Of a stretch of DNA of 33,680 nt, positions 9,476 through 17,446 are shown in pieces. The DNA is from Planctomycetota bacterium. Its GTDB lineage: Bacteria > Planctomycetota > Brocadiia > SM23-32 > JAKLEA01. The position numbers were made by a program, and so were the translations under genes. Each line of letters begins with the position of its first letter. Within the stretch, counting starts at the first letter, position 1. Under the pieces are notes generated by a model that was not told where the DNA came from, made no database searches, and worked only from the letters and a program-made list of their open reading frames with translations. Where the stretch lies: positions 1 through 33,680 of the forward strand of contig JAKLEA010000037.1 of the NCBI GenBank assembly GCA_022711755.1, given 5' to 3'.

Positions 9476-9914
9476 CGGGTCAGTTGACGGAGATTCGCGG
9501 CGGACACATTCGAGGGTACCCCCTTTCACGGGTCCCATCCGCTTGGATTCCCATGGTCGCGCTTCCATGTAGGTGGGCGTCCGCCGAGAAGCACTCTGGC
9601 TTCCTGGCGACTCCCCCGTCATCCCACCTCCCTGGCTATCATCAACCGCTTCTGCTCATCCTGCTCTACGTAGATCCGGGTGGTTGTAACGGTCGTATCT
9701 CTTGGACTGTCCAGCAATACCCACCCGATGTGGGTTACACTTGTACCGTTTTGGTACCGTTTTAGCACGTCTGTACCGTCTTCTCATGAAGCCTGATGAC
9801 AGTTAATCGCAACTATTGACAATATCGCCGTTTGGCAATAGGATGCTGTTTAGACGAGCCTCTGAGCCAATAGGCTGTGTTTAGCGGTAGATTGCCCCAA
9901 AGCCTACAAGGGTT
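9476..9914. other. Gene-free stretch between the island genes and the tRNA-Pro remnant
   Basis: I see no convincing gene here. The heptamer GTACCGT occurs three times (9743-9749, 9754-9760, 9773-9779). This stretch lies where a recombinase would be expected to bind next to an attachment site, but nothing ties the repeats to that role. Short open frames on both strands have no ribosome sites or recognisable family features. Confidence 0.4.
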
Positions 9915-9959
9915 TTCGGGACCAAGAGGTCGCTGGTTCAAATCCAGTCGCCCCGACCA
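9915..9959 (+). other. tRNA-Pro(CGG) 3' fragment, putative attachment site of an integrative element
   Basis: These 45 bases are the 3' part of a tRNA-Pro gene: anticodon loop TTCGGGA (anticodon CGG at 9917-9919), stem strand CCAAG, variable loop AGGTC, T arm GCTGGTTCAAATCCAGT, acceptor strand CGCCCCG, discriminator A and encoded CCA. The 5' half (acceptor CGGGGCG, D arm, CTTGG stem strand) is absent upstream. Similarity begins exactly in the anticodon loop, a common crossover point for tyrosine recombinases. On the usual model the intact tRNA-Pro lies to the left, and the DNA between the two is the island. Confidence 0.75.
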
Positions 9960-9982
9960 GTTTGGACAAAAGGCCGTTCGGC

Positions 9983-10004
9983 GAGAAAGTCGTACGGCTT
10001 TCTC
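9983..10004 (+). terminator. Possible terminator downstream of the tRNA-Pro remnant
   Basis: GAGAAAG (9983-9989) pairs with CTTTCTC (9998-10004) around the loop TCGTACGG, followed by TTTGTA. It sits 24 bases past the tRNA fragment, where the original tRNA transcript could have ended. The U-tract is short. Confidence 0.35.
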
Positions 10005-10214
10005 TTTGTACAGCAAAGACTTGTGACAGACAGCGTACGGTTCAAACTGACGCATTCCAGTAACTGCCTTCGCATGGGGTAGTGCGAACCGCGCCAGATT
10101 TTGGCCAGATTCTGGCTGAAGTCGAATACCGAAAACGCCAATTTGCCGTTCTCCTCCGTGCGCAGTGAATACAGCACGCCCAATGCGGGTTGTAAGACAC
10201 GAGTTTATTTCGCT

Positions 10215-11825
10215 TCATTTCTCCGCCGGATGATAAGGGATTGTCAATATGAACTTCGTTCCCACGCCAACCTGAGACTCGACTTCTATCCTGCCCTGAT
10301 GTTCGCTGACCGTCTTGCCGACGCACGGGAGGCCCAGGCCGGTTCCACGCGAGCCTTTTGTGCTGAAAAACGTCTGAAACAGCTTCTTCTTGACCTCCGA
10401 CGTCATCCCGCAACCTGTGTCGGCCACAATGATCCGGAAAATGTCCTTATCCGGATCGAGGATCAGCTTCACCTCGCCGCCGCTCTTGCAGGCTTCTATA
10501 GCGTTGGAAACGAGGTTATATAAAGCCCGTTGCATAGCCACGGCATCAATCATGGCCTTCACGTCTCCCGATGGCTCGTACCTTAATGTCACGCCGTTCT
10601 TCTCTGCAAGCTGATTGCAGGAGTCGCAGACGTCCCGGCAAAATGCGTTTATGTCAATGTCCTCATAGGAAGGTTCACGGGGCTTGGAGTAGGCCAGCAT
10701 GTCCAGCACCATCTTCTTCAGGAAGTTGTTGCTGTTGCCCATCAGCCCCCAACCTTTCTGAACGGTATCCCAGTCCTGCTTGCTGATGCCGCTGTCAATT
10801 ATGTATGCCCCGCAGTTGATAGTGTTCAGGACATTTTTTACACAGTGCGCCATTCCGGCAATTGCTTCGCCAATGGCGGCCAGGCGTTCCATCTGCAGTC
10901 TCTCGGACCGAAGCCGCGCGTTATCCAGGCCAAGCGATATGTCCGCCGCGACAGTGGCCAGAAGTTGAAGATCGTCAGGCGTGAATGCCGAGTCGTCGCG
11001 TATCGTCTCAAGATAAAGAAGGCCGAGGATGCGATCCCTGCCCTTTAATGGCGCGCACATGACGGATTTCGTGCCGATCTGCTGAAGGCTCTGCGAATAA
11101 TCGAACCTGGGGTCGGCGGCCACGTTCTTGCTGAGTATGCAGCGATTCTCCTTCGCGGCCCTGGAACAAACCGCGCGGCTTGGGCGTCCGGGAGGTTCCA
11201 TGTCCCTGATTTCCTGATGCTTCACCTCGAACGCGGCGCATTCCTCGTCACAATCCAGCAGACAACAACGATTGAGTTGAGGGAAGGCGCTCATTAGAGC
11301 CTCGATGCTCCGGCGGGTAAGTTCCTCCGGATCGTCCACGGTGGCAGTCAGCTCGCAAAGCTCTTGCAAAATACCGAGACGTTGCCTGAGGGCCTTTATA
11401 CCTTCGCGGGAAGATTGCTCCGTGTCTCTCTCGAAATCCCACCGGATTTCCCCCTTTGTCCGGGCTTCAACTTCATCCAGTATGATCGAGCTGTCGTCGT
11501 CATCCTGATCGAACACTATGGCGCTTCGGGGAGCAGAATCGGAGGTTATTTCAAGGATCAACGTCACCGAGCCGATAGTGACCGCATCCCCGGGTTTCAG
11601 ATGAGCGCGTTTGACAACCTTGCCGTTCAGAAGAGTTCCGTTGCTGCTGCCGAGGTCATCCAGAATGTAGCCTCCCGGCGTGTAGCGCACTTCTGCGTGG
11701 CGCTTGCTGGACAGCGCATCTGCCAGCTTTATATGACATTCGCGCCCCCGCCCGATCAGAACCGTCCCGACGATCGCATGACTCATGGACTGGCCGTCAA
11801 CAACATATTTCAAGTGCGCAGGCAT
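10215..11825 (-). CDS. FHA-GAF sensor histidine kinase
   Basis: A 536-residue cytoplasmic kinase with no membrane segment. Residues ~20-92 form an FHA phosphothreonine-binding domain (GRGRECHIKL, SSKRHAEV, LGSSNGTLLNG). A GAF domain follows at ~150-305 and ends in a helix leading to the dimerisation domain with GMAHCVKNVLN, in which His327 is the likely phosphorylated residue. The HATPase_c domain has an N box (NLVSNAIEAC), DTGCGM, and GSRGTGLGLP near the C-terminus. The order FHA-GAF-kinase suggests input from Ser/Thr phosphorylation rather than from outside the cell. No response regulator is adjacent; the only receiver protein in the window is at 22525-22911. The gene stands alone, with an inverted repeat separating it from the porin upstream. 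Confidence 0.92.
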   Translation of the reverse strand: MPAHLKYVVDGQSMSHAIVGTVLIGRGRECHIKLADALSSKRHAEVRYTPGGYILDDLGSSNGTLLNGKVVKRAHLKPGDAVTIGSVTLILEITSDSAPRSAIVFDQDDDDSSIILDEVEARTKGEIRWDFERDTEQSSREGIKALRQRLGILQELCELTATVDDPEELTRRSIEALMSAFPQLNRCCLLDCDEECAAFEVKHQEIRDMEPPGRPSRAVCSRAAKENRCILSKNVAADPRFDYSQSLQQIGTKSVMCAPLKGRDRILGLLYLETIRDDSAFTPDDLQLLATVAADISLGLDNARLRSERLQMERLAAIGEAIAGMAHCVKNVLNTINCGAYIIDSGISKQDWDTVQKGWGLMGNSNNFLKKMVLDMLAYSKPREPSYEDIDINAFCRDVCDSCNQLAEKNGVTLRYEPSGDVKAMIDAVAMQRALYNLVSNAIEACKSGGEVKLILDPDKDIFRIIVADTGCGMTSEVKKKLFQTFFSTKGSRGTGLGLPCVGKTVSEHQGRIEVESQVGVGTKFILTIPYHPAEK

Positions 11826-11923
11826 CTGCCTTGTTCCTCCCCGGAAAGCGCGCGTTCAGGACAAGTCTGAGAAACTGAGTCTCAGAAGACCGTCTGCAGC
11901 TTCCAAATGCAGTCCGTCATAAG

Positions 11924-11960
11924 ATCACGCCCCCCGTTTTTTATGCGCGGGGGGCGTGAT
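11924..11960 (-). terminator. Strong inverted repeat after the porin gene
   Basis: A perfect 13-bp stem (ATCACGCCCCCCG at 11924-11936, its complement at 11948-11960) with an 11-base loop lies 30 bases past the porin stop codon and 98 bases ahead of the kinase start. Placement fits a terminator for the minus-strand porin gene. The sequence after the stem is not U-rich, so termination is not certain; it might also protect a 3' end. Confidence 0.6.
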
Positions 11961-11990
11961 TGTTTGCATCTTCATCGCGTAAACAACATC

Positions 11991-13307
11991 CTAGAACTTG
12001 AAGATGAAGGCGGCCTGGACGCGAACGCTGTCCCCGGCCCGCCTGTCTATATACTGCGTCTCCAGATACGACACCTCAAGACCGACTGCTATCGCCTTGT
12101 GTATCTGGTAGATCACGTTCGTCCAGTAGCTGTGGTTCTTGGACCTGTTCCCCGCGCTCAGGTCGTCGTCATCGGGATCGTCCATCCCCGTGCCGACGTT
12201 GAACGTCCACTTGTCGAACGGTCCGATGCCCAGCGCAATCCATCCGCCCTGGCTGCGTATCTCCTCGTTCTTGCCGATGTTGACGCCCTGCCCGATGCCG
12301 CCCAGGTATGCGTCCATGTCCTGGCCCGTGAACACCTCTCCGCTCAGCGCCAGCCACTTCGTCAGCGGAACCGTCGCGTCAAGACACACCGACCATGAGT
12401 CATACACTCTCCGGCGGTTCGTGTTGTCAATGTCATACTCTTCCTGGCCCCAGTGGCCCGACACGCCCAGAACCGTCGGCTTCTCGGCAAGCAGCGGCAT
12501 CTCGATTGACGCCCGCGCCTGCTGCCCCGGGAATCCAGCGTCCTCGCCTGAATCGCCCGGATCAAACCCGGACGCGCGCCCTATGTTGCGCGTGGAGGCG
12601 TGCTCCAGGACGAACCGCCCCTTGCCGACCTTGAACCCCTTCGTAAGCCTCAACTGCGGCCTGCGATAGCCGTAGTTGCCCACCCACCAGCCTACCGAGT
12701 AATTGAGCGTGTTCTCGAACAGCGGCGACACGACGTCCGACGTCTGGCCTGCCAGTATGTCGAAGTCGCTGCCCGGCCAGCGCAGCTTCATGTAACCGTG
12801 CCGCATCATCGGATTCGGCTTGTTCTCCGCCCCGCCGCCGTAGAAGTCAACCTCCACCTTGCCGGAGCTTTCGCACCCGTCAAAGTCCGGCCCGTCCACA
12901 TTCATCCCCAGCCTCGTCTGGTTGGCTGTGGCGTTGAACTGACCGTCCGACCCGTTGGTCTCCTCGGACTCGACCCATGCGGCGTAGTTGCCCGTGTAAG
13001 TCCGGTGGCAGTCATACGCGCCGTCGAACTTGATTATGCCGTATATCTCTATCGGCACGCTGGAGGTGACGAACCCCTTGGCATCCTCGACCTTCTTGAC
13101 GGCCTTGTCAACTGTCCCGGCGGGCTGCTCCCCGGCCTTCTTCTCGCCCTCCGGCGCCGCTTGCCCGGAAGCCTGTTCCAGCTTCTCGACGCGCTTCTTG
13201 AGGTCCTCGTTCTCCTTCTTGAGGTCCGCAACTGCCGCGGCATCCTGTCCCAGCGCCATCCCGCCGATCATTGCCAGCGTCAGCGCCAACGTGAACAACT
13301 TCTTCAT
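11991..13307 (-). CDS. Outer-membrane porin with N-terminal coiled coil
   Basis: A 438-residue exported protein. It has a clear signal peptide (MKKLFTLALTLAMIGGMALG) and a coiled coil at about residues 27-47 (DLKKENEDLKKRVEKLEQ). A Lys/Pro/Ala-rich linker leads to a long barrel-like region rich in alternating aromatic strands, starting near IEIYGIIKFDGAYD and ending in the terminal aromatic FIFKF typical of beta-barrel insertion. The layout resembles DcaP-type trimeric porins. GGGAGG precedes the ATG. It has its own downstream inverted repeat, so it is probably a single-gene unit. The transported solute cannot be told from sequence. Confidence 0.8.
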   Translation of the reverse strand: MKKLFTLALTLAMIGGMALGQDAAAVADLKKENEDLKKRVEKLEQASGQAAPEGEKKAGEQPAGTVDKAVKKVEDAKGFVTSSVPIEIYGIIKFDGAYDCHRTYTGNYAAWVESEETNGSDGQFNATANQTRLGMNVDGPDFDGCESSGKVEVDFYGGGAENKPNPMMRHGYMKLRWPGSDFDILAGQTSDVVSPLFENTLNYSVGWWVGNYGYRRPQLRLTKGFKVGKGRFVLEHASTRNIGRASGFDPGDSGEDAGFPGQQARASIEMPLLAEKPTVLGVSGHWGQEEYDIDNTNRRRVYDSWSVCLDATVPLTKWLALSGEVFTGQDMDAYLGGIGQGVNIGKNEEIRSQGGWIALGIGPFDKWTFNVGTGMDDPDDDDLSAGNRSKNHSYWTNVIYQIHKAIAVGLEVSYLETQYIDRRAGDSVRVQAAFIFKF

Positions 13308-13448
13308 CTACGATCCTCCCTGAAAAAAGACAAACAAAGACAAGCCGTCTGATCGGTTCCAATCAAACTGAGATCGAGTCCTGACAAAAGGCCAGGAATG
13401 AAAACCAGATCAAGAGACGGCACATTAAAGTCAAAAGTCAAACGCGAA

Positions 13449-14336
13449 TCACTTTCTCCGAATGGTCTTACGCCCTTTCCTGAAAATCGCCATCGCTCCG
13501 CCGGCCAGCAAAACAAGGCAGAGAGACGAAGGCTCCGGCGTAACCGTCCAGCCGCTCGAACCGAGGCCCGATGTCCGGTTGGTCCAGAATATTCCCACGC
13601 CTGAATTCGAGTTCACGGTATACGTGTATGCGTTGAAATGAACCGGACCCGGTAGATTTGTGATCTGGTAATCCACGCGAACTTGTCCGTCGTAGGTAAG
13701 CTGCGCTCCGACTTTCGACTCGGCAAGCGGACCTGCGTAAAGGTCAACAAACAACAGCATGCACTGACTTGCCGGATCAAAGACGTCCTCGCCGAAGAAA
13801 ATCGGGTAGTTTGCAGTGAGGTTCGGTTTCCATGCATGCGGTCCGTAGCTGTCAGCCGTGAAATCGGCAACGTCGAAGTCCTCGTCCATTGCATTGGCAA
13901 CGTAACTGTAACTCGTCACGCTCTGCGCGGCGTTGGTCGTCATGTCGTAGCCACTGGCTGTCAGGTGCAGATTGAATCCGGCGGGGAGAGACGATGCCTG
14001 AATGGCCACCATCAACACGGCATTCTCAGAGTATCCGCGCGATCCCGTATCGGTTACATAGAACGTTCCGGAAGTCATCGCAGTCTCAACAACCGAACCG
14101 CTGGGAGAGGCGTAGTCCGAAGTAATATGCACCGCGTTCAATCCGCCGCCGCCAGAGAAACCGACCCAATACGTATCGTCTCCCTGGTCGTCATACTTCG
14201 CGCCTGCGGAGTTGGCGACGCCGACGTAAATGTTATTGTAGGATGGAAGCGCATCCGCCTTGAGAATGCCGCCGGTTAACAGAAGCATAACCGCGGCACA
14301 AACCACTACGTTGCGAGAAAATCCGATTTTCTTCAC
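13449..14336 (-). CDS. PEP-CTERM exported protein
   Basis: A 295-residue protein with an N-terminal signal (CAAVMLLLTGGILKADA) and a C-terminal PEP-CTERM tail: TPEPSSLCLVLLAGGAMAIF followed by RKGRKTIRRK. The tail is the signal for exosortase cleavage and surface or matrix delivery. The middle (~residues 30-265) is beta-rich, contains SGGGGLNAVHI and other Gly/Ser-rich runs, and belongs to no family I recognise. The start chosen is the GTG at 14336 with AGAGGAG seven bases upstream; an ATG at 14363 has no such site. No exosortase gene is in the window, so the enzyme must be encoded elsewhere. Confidence 0.8.
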   Translation of the reverse strand: MKKIGFSRNVVVCAAVMLLLTGGILKADALPSYNNIYVGVANSAGAKYDDQGDDTYWVGFSGGGGLNAVHITSDYASPSGSVVETAMTSGTFYVTDTGSRGYSENAVLMVAIQASSLPAGFNLHLTASGYDMTTNAAQSVTSYSYVANAMDEDFDVADFTADSYGPHAWKPNLTANYPIFFGEDVFDPASQCMLLFVDLYAGPLAESKVGAQLTYDGQVRVDYQITNLPGPVHFNAYTYTVNSNSGVGIFWTNRTSGLGSSGWTVTPEPSSLCLVLLAGGAMAIFRKGRKTIRRK

Positions 14337-14401
14337 GTCAATCTCCTCTGAAAAAACGAACACCTTAAAATTAGTAATCAGAACAACAACTCAGTCATGT
14401 T

Positions 14402-15028
14402 TCAAGCAACATTCTGAGCGTCTGCAACCGCGTCATCCGACCGCCGTCGTGGCATCACGCACACAAACGAAACAATCCCGCCGACAAGTCCAAAAACCAG
14501 GTAAAGCCCTACGACCTGCATGGGCGAATACCAATTCGAAAGATGGAAAGGCCCGACGCCAATGCCGTGAAGAACGCCCAGAATGCCGTTCGCCGCAATC
14601 CCGGCGGCCGCAAATAAACCAAAGGACTTCACATACGTCAGTATCCCGCCGGTTTCCGCCTCGCCGGGCCGCGCCTGCCCCGCTCCGGCGCCGCGTGCGA
14701 CCAGCCCGAACAACTCCAGTACCCATGCCGTTATGAACAGGGACAACGCCGCGCCCGGCCTGCCCTGCGCAATCCCGCCGAAGCCGGTCAGCATCGAGGC
14801 GAATCCCGCGAGCGTGCCGGTGATTCCGACACTCAACGGCGCGGCAGCCATGCGCCCTGACAGCGCCAGTATCGGCAGGACGAAAACTGCCGAATGCCCC
14901 GGCATCCGCAACGGAATTCTCAAGACCGAACGCAACAGCACAAGCGCCGCCGCGCCGGTCAGCACGGCAATGATGGCCCGCGTTTGACCATACGCGTTCC
15001 ATCGCGCAATGGCTGTCGTTCCTTTCAC
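14402..15028 (-). CDS. Predicted integral membrane protein, possibly ECF S-component-like
   Basis: A 208-residue protein with five or six hydrophobic segments, among them TRAIIAVLTGAAALVLL, SAVFVLPILALSG and LYLVFGLVGGIVSFVC, separated by short polar loops. Size and segment pattern resemble substrate-binding S components of energy-coupling-factor transporters, but no diagnostic motif is clear. I place the start at the GTG at 15028, ten bases after the stop of the TiaS-like gene and preceded by GAAGGGCGG; an upstream ATG at 15124 would overlap that gene by 86 bases. It is the last gene of the formate/cofactor run. Function unknown. Confidence 0.55.
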   Translation of the reverse strand: MKGTTAIARWNAYGQTRAIIAVLTGAAALVLLRSVLRIPLRMPGHSAVFVLPILALSGRMAAAPLSVGITGTLAGFASMLTGFGGIAQGRPGAALSLFITAWVLELFGLVARGAGAGQARPGEAETGGILTYVKSFGLFAAAGIAANGILGVLHGIGVGPFHLSNWYSPMQVVGLYLVFGLVGGIVSFVCVMPRRRSDDAVADAQNVA

Positions 15029-15038
15029 GATCCGCCCT

Positions 15039-15854
15039 TCAGGACTTGCCGCCGACCGACTGCTTTTGCCGGCGTCTGTTGAAGGACTCACGCGCTCCAT
15101 CCGGTTCCATGTCATTGTCGTCACCTTCGCTTTTCGTCAGTTTCAGGACGGGCCTTCCCCCCACGAGGGCGGGCCTGACCCAGTCCAATGTGTTTATCCG
15201 AACGTCCGCCGGCACATTGTTGCCGTCGGCGTCAACAACCGCCGCAATCCCTGCCGCCAGCGCATCGGCTACCGTCACCACGCCGATCAACTCCCTGATT
15301 CCGCCCAGGTGCAGGTAGCGCCCGTCTGTGCCGTAAGAGCGCAATCCGACGGCGGACAACGCGCCTATCACGCCGCCGCCGGTTCCGGTCAACGGTTTCA
15401 GAAAGATTCCGTGGCGCGACGCCAGATCGCGCGCGTCCGCAATGCGCAATACGCGCTCCTGCGCCGACCTGCCGAATTCCACAACCTCCCCCGGAACATT
15501 CTCGGCCCATTCCAGGCAAAGCCCGACGTCGGAGCCTTTCGCGGCATGTTTCAGCAGGTATTCCTCCGCCGTCTCCGCAATTTTCCGAATCGCCGCGTCA
15601 GCGGCGACAGTCACGTCTGACCCATCATGCACGTCTTCATCATCGGAAACGCTGACAAGCTCCAGGCATGCGGAGCTGTTGTGGGAGGTGTATGGTATGT
15701 CCGGATGCACCAGGAGCTGATGCCGCGTCACCCCGACGGGTTGAAGTCCCGACTCGGCCAGGCGCTCCAACAGCATCCTGGCCAGCCGGCCTGTGCCCAT
15801 CGTGCCCGGCATGTCGGTGTCATCCACGCCTAGAAACAGGGTTCGTCGCGCCAT
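15039..15854 (-). CDS. TiaS-like ATP-dependent kinase-domain protein
   Basis: A 271-residue protein resembling the N-terminal catalytic region of archaeal tRNA(Ile2) 2-agmatinylcytidine synthetase. It opens LFLGVDDTDMPGTMGTG (DDTD at residues 11-14) and has VHPDIPYTSHNSSACL, matching the family's NPNIPxKTRGNxA segment, then a Gly-rich LTGTGGGVIGAL. The OB-fold and zinc-ribbon parts of archaeal TiaS (usually over 400 residues) are absent, so tRNA agmatinylation is unlikely and the substrate is unknown. The ATG at 15854 has AGGGAG six bases upstream. It overlaps the pseudopilin gene by 25 bases, indicating translational coupling. The role in a formate dehydrogenase operon is unclear. Confidence 0.6.
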   Translation of the reverse strand: MARRTLFLGVDDTDMPGTMGTGRLARMLLERLAESGLQPVGVTRHQLLVHPDIPYTSHNSSACLELVSVSDDEDVHDGSDVTVAADAAIRKIAETAEEYLLKHAAKGSDVGLCLEWAENVPGEVVEFGRSAQERVLRIADARDLASRHGIFLKPLTGTGGGVIGALSAVGLRSYGTDGRYLHLGGIRELIGVVTVADALAAGIAAVVDADGNNVPADVRINTLDWVRPALVGGRPVLKLTKSEGDDNDMEPDGARESFNRRRQKQSVGGKS

Positions 15855-16570
15855 TCGTCGCTCCCTGGGACGATCCAGCCTGGGGCCTTCGGGTATGGAT
15901 ACCACCAGACTCCCTCGGCGTTGTCCGCAATGTAAGCGCCCTCGGTCTTCACCGCTTTTGCGGTGGAATCAACCATCACCATATTCGTCCTGCCACGATG
16001 CCGGGAGGAGATGCCCGATTGCGTGTCCGGCTTGATGCCGACGCGCACCTGGAATCCCCTGTAATTCGGGCCGCAAGTTGAATCCGCAAAAAGCAGCGCG
16101 TCGTAAGGCCGCTTGTATTCGCCCAGACGGCGATGCGGCGGCGGATTCTCGTATATCCTTCCGCCCTCTACCGACTCCGGCTCGCGGTTCAGCCCGATCG
16201 CCAGAGACCCCCGGTCGTTCCAATCCTCGGCGTACTTCGCCTGCTCTTCCTCCGGGCAGAGAAAAACGTCCTTCTGCCCGCCGAGGTAATCCTTCAACAT
16301 ATAGGGATATATCTTTCCGCTGAGGTTGTTGTATCGCGTCGTGATGATCTGCCCGGCGTAGTCGTCCGCGTAAATCTGGTTGGCCATGGCAAGCTGACGC
16401 ATGTTGCTCCTGCAACGCGCGAAACGGGCCAGGCTGCGCGATTGCGCCGTCACCGGCAACAGCATCGCCGCGAGAATGGAAATAACGGCGATGACGACCA
16501 GCAACTCCATCAGCGTGAAACCGCGCGACTTCTGATCGCGCATTCCTGCAAAGGTTCGTTCAAGACGCAT
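15830..16570 (-). CDS. Type II/IV prepilin-like protein (H-X9-D class)
   Basis: A 246-residue protein with a type III signal: MRDQKSRGFTLMELLVV, cleavage expected between Gly and Phe, Glu at +5, then a hydrophobic helix ending near ILAAMLLP. The globular part contains a CPEEE segment and near the C-terminus SSRHRGRTNMVMVDS, a variant of the H-X9-DG signature common in PVC-group pseudopilins. The ATG at 16570 follows GGGAGG. The gene overlaps fdhD by 11 bases and the TiaS-like gene by 25, so it is inside the operon and not an insertion between transcripts. Such proteins are exported and assembled or anchored; the partner here is not evident. Confidence 0.85.
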   Translation of the reverse strand: MRLERTFAGMRDQKSRGFTLMELLVVIAVISILAAMLLPVTAQSRSLARFARCRSNMRQLAMANQIYADDYAGQIITTRYNNLSGKIYPYMLKDYLGGQKDVFLCPEEEQAKYAEDWNDRGSLAIGLNREPESVEGGRIYENPPPHRRLGEYKRPYDALLFADSTCGPNYRGFQVRVGIKPDTQSGISSRHRGRTNMVMVDSTAKAVKTEGAYIADNAEGVWWYPYPKAPGWIVPGSDEWRDEPCF

Positions 16571-17417
16571 CGGGAATCCTCCCTTCGCGATTGGCGTCAG
16601 GGGACAGGTCTCTGACGCGGCGCGCATGCGTGTAGACCGTCAAACGGTTCTCCCGCACAAAGCCGCAAACCGTCAGATTACGAGCCTCTGCCGCCGCCAG
16701 CGCAAGCGAAGTCGGGGCCGAGACCGCCGCCAGAACCTCCAGGCCCGCCCGCGCCGCCTTCAAGACAAGCTCCAGACTTATCCGTCCGGAAAGAATCACG
16801 CCCATGCCCTGCGGAGATCTGCCGGCCAGAAGCAATTTTCCGACCGCCTTGTCCAGCGCGTTATGGCGTCCAAGGTCTTCTGCAAAAGACGCAATCTCAT
16901 AATCCGCGTCAAAGATCGCCGCCGCGTGAGCGCCTCCGGTTCTGGCAAAGATTTCCTGGCGCTTTCGCATTGCTGAAGCCGTTTTGAAAATCCCTGCGGC
17001 GTTGACGCGCAGACGGTCGCCGACTTCCGGGCCGGACAGAACCTTGCCCGCCACCGCCCCGCACAAGCCGCAGGAGCTTGACACAATCATGTTCCTGGCG
17101 GTCCCGCGGGCGTCGTCGGCTTCAGGCATTTCCAGACGCGCCACGCTGTTCCACAGCCCTCCCCTTTCAATCGTCACTCTTGCCTTCCCGATTGGGTCAT
17201 CCAGCAGACCTTCTGAAAAAGCGAAACCTATCGCCAGAGCTTCCAGGTCTGTCGGCGCGCAGAGCAACGCGTAATTGCCGGCGCCGCCTGTCATCACCGT
17301 CAAAGTCTCCTCGCGGATGACCTCGTCGCTGACATTCTGCAGGGACGGCCAGCGTAGCGCGGAAACGTTCGCTATCGCTTCTTCTGTTCTGGTGGTTTCT
17401 TCCGGCATCGCCGTCAT
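16560..17417 (-). CDS. fdhD: Formate dehydrogenase sulfurtransferase FdhD
   Basis: A 285-residue FdhD. It passes sulfur from a cysteine desulfurase to the bis-MGD cofactor so that formate dehydrogenase gains its terminal sulfido ligand. Family features are EETLTVMTGG near the N-terminus, SSSCGLCGAV with the functional CxxC at Cys116/Cys119, the EDLGRHNALDKA motif, and the LSGRISLELVLKAA segment. The ATG at 17417 has AAGGA five bases upstream. It lies 29 bases after the MOSC-Mog gene and overlaps the pseudopilin gene. Its presence with the dehydrogenase supports a genuine formate dehydrogenase rather than another molybdoenzyme. Confidence 0.95.
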   Translation of the reverse strand: MTAMPEETTRTEEAIANVSALRWPSLQNVSDEVIREETLTVMTGGAGNYALLCAPTDLEALAIGFAFSEGLLDDPIGKARVTIERGGLWNSVARLEMPEADDARGTARNMIVSSSCGLCGAVAGKVLSGPEVGDRLRVNAAGIFKTASAMRKRQEIFARTGGAHAAAIFDADYEIASFAEDLGRHNALDKAVGKLLLAGRSPQGMGVILSGRISLELVLKAARAGLEVLAAVSAPTSLALAAAEARNLTVCGFVRENRLTVYTHARRVRDLSPDANREGRIPDAS

Positions 17418-17446
17418 GATTTCCTTATGACTCGCTTGTCGCCAAC

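Noticed and set aside
9619..9786. Minus-strand frame reading TTTRIYVEQDEQKRLMIARE, considered as the tail of a tyrosine recombinase or a ribbon-helix-helix antitoxin
   Set aside because: The place next to an attachment site is tempting, but it is only ~50 codons, has no start or upstream domain, lacks the LGH motif before the Tyr, and either reading would rest on a few residues.
9813..10055. Minus-strand 80-residue frame containing GRLDLNQRPLGPE
   Set aside because: This is the reverse complement of the tRNA-Pro 3' end, a well-known kind of spurious protein prediction.
12600..13352. 250-residue plus-strand open frame opposite the porin
   Set aside because: Shadow of the porin gene, which has a signal peptide, ribosome site and barrel pattern.
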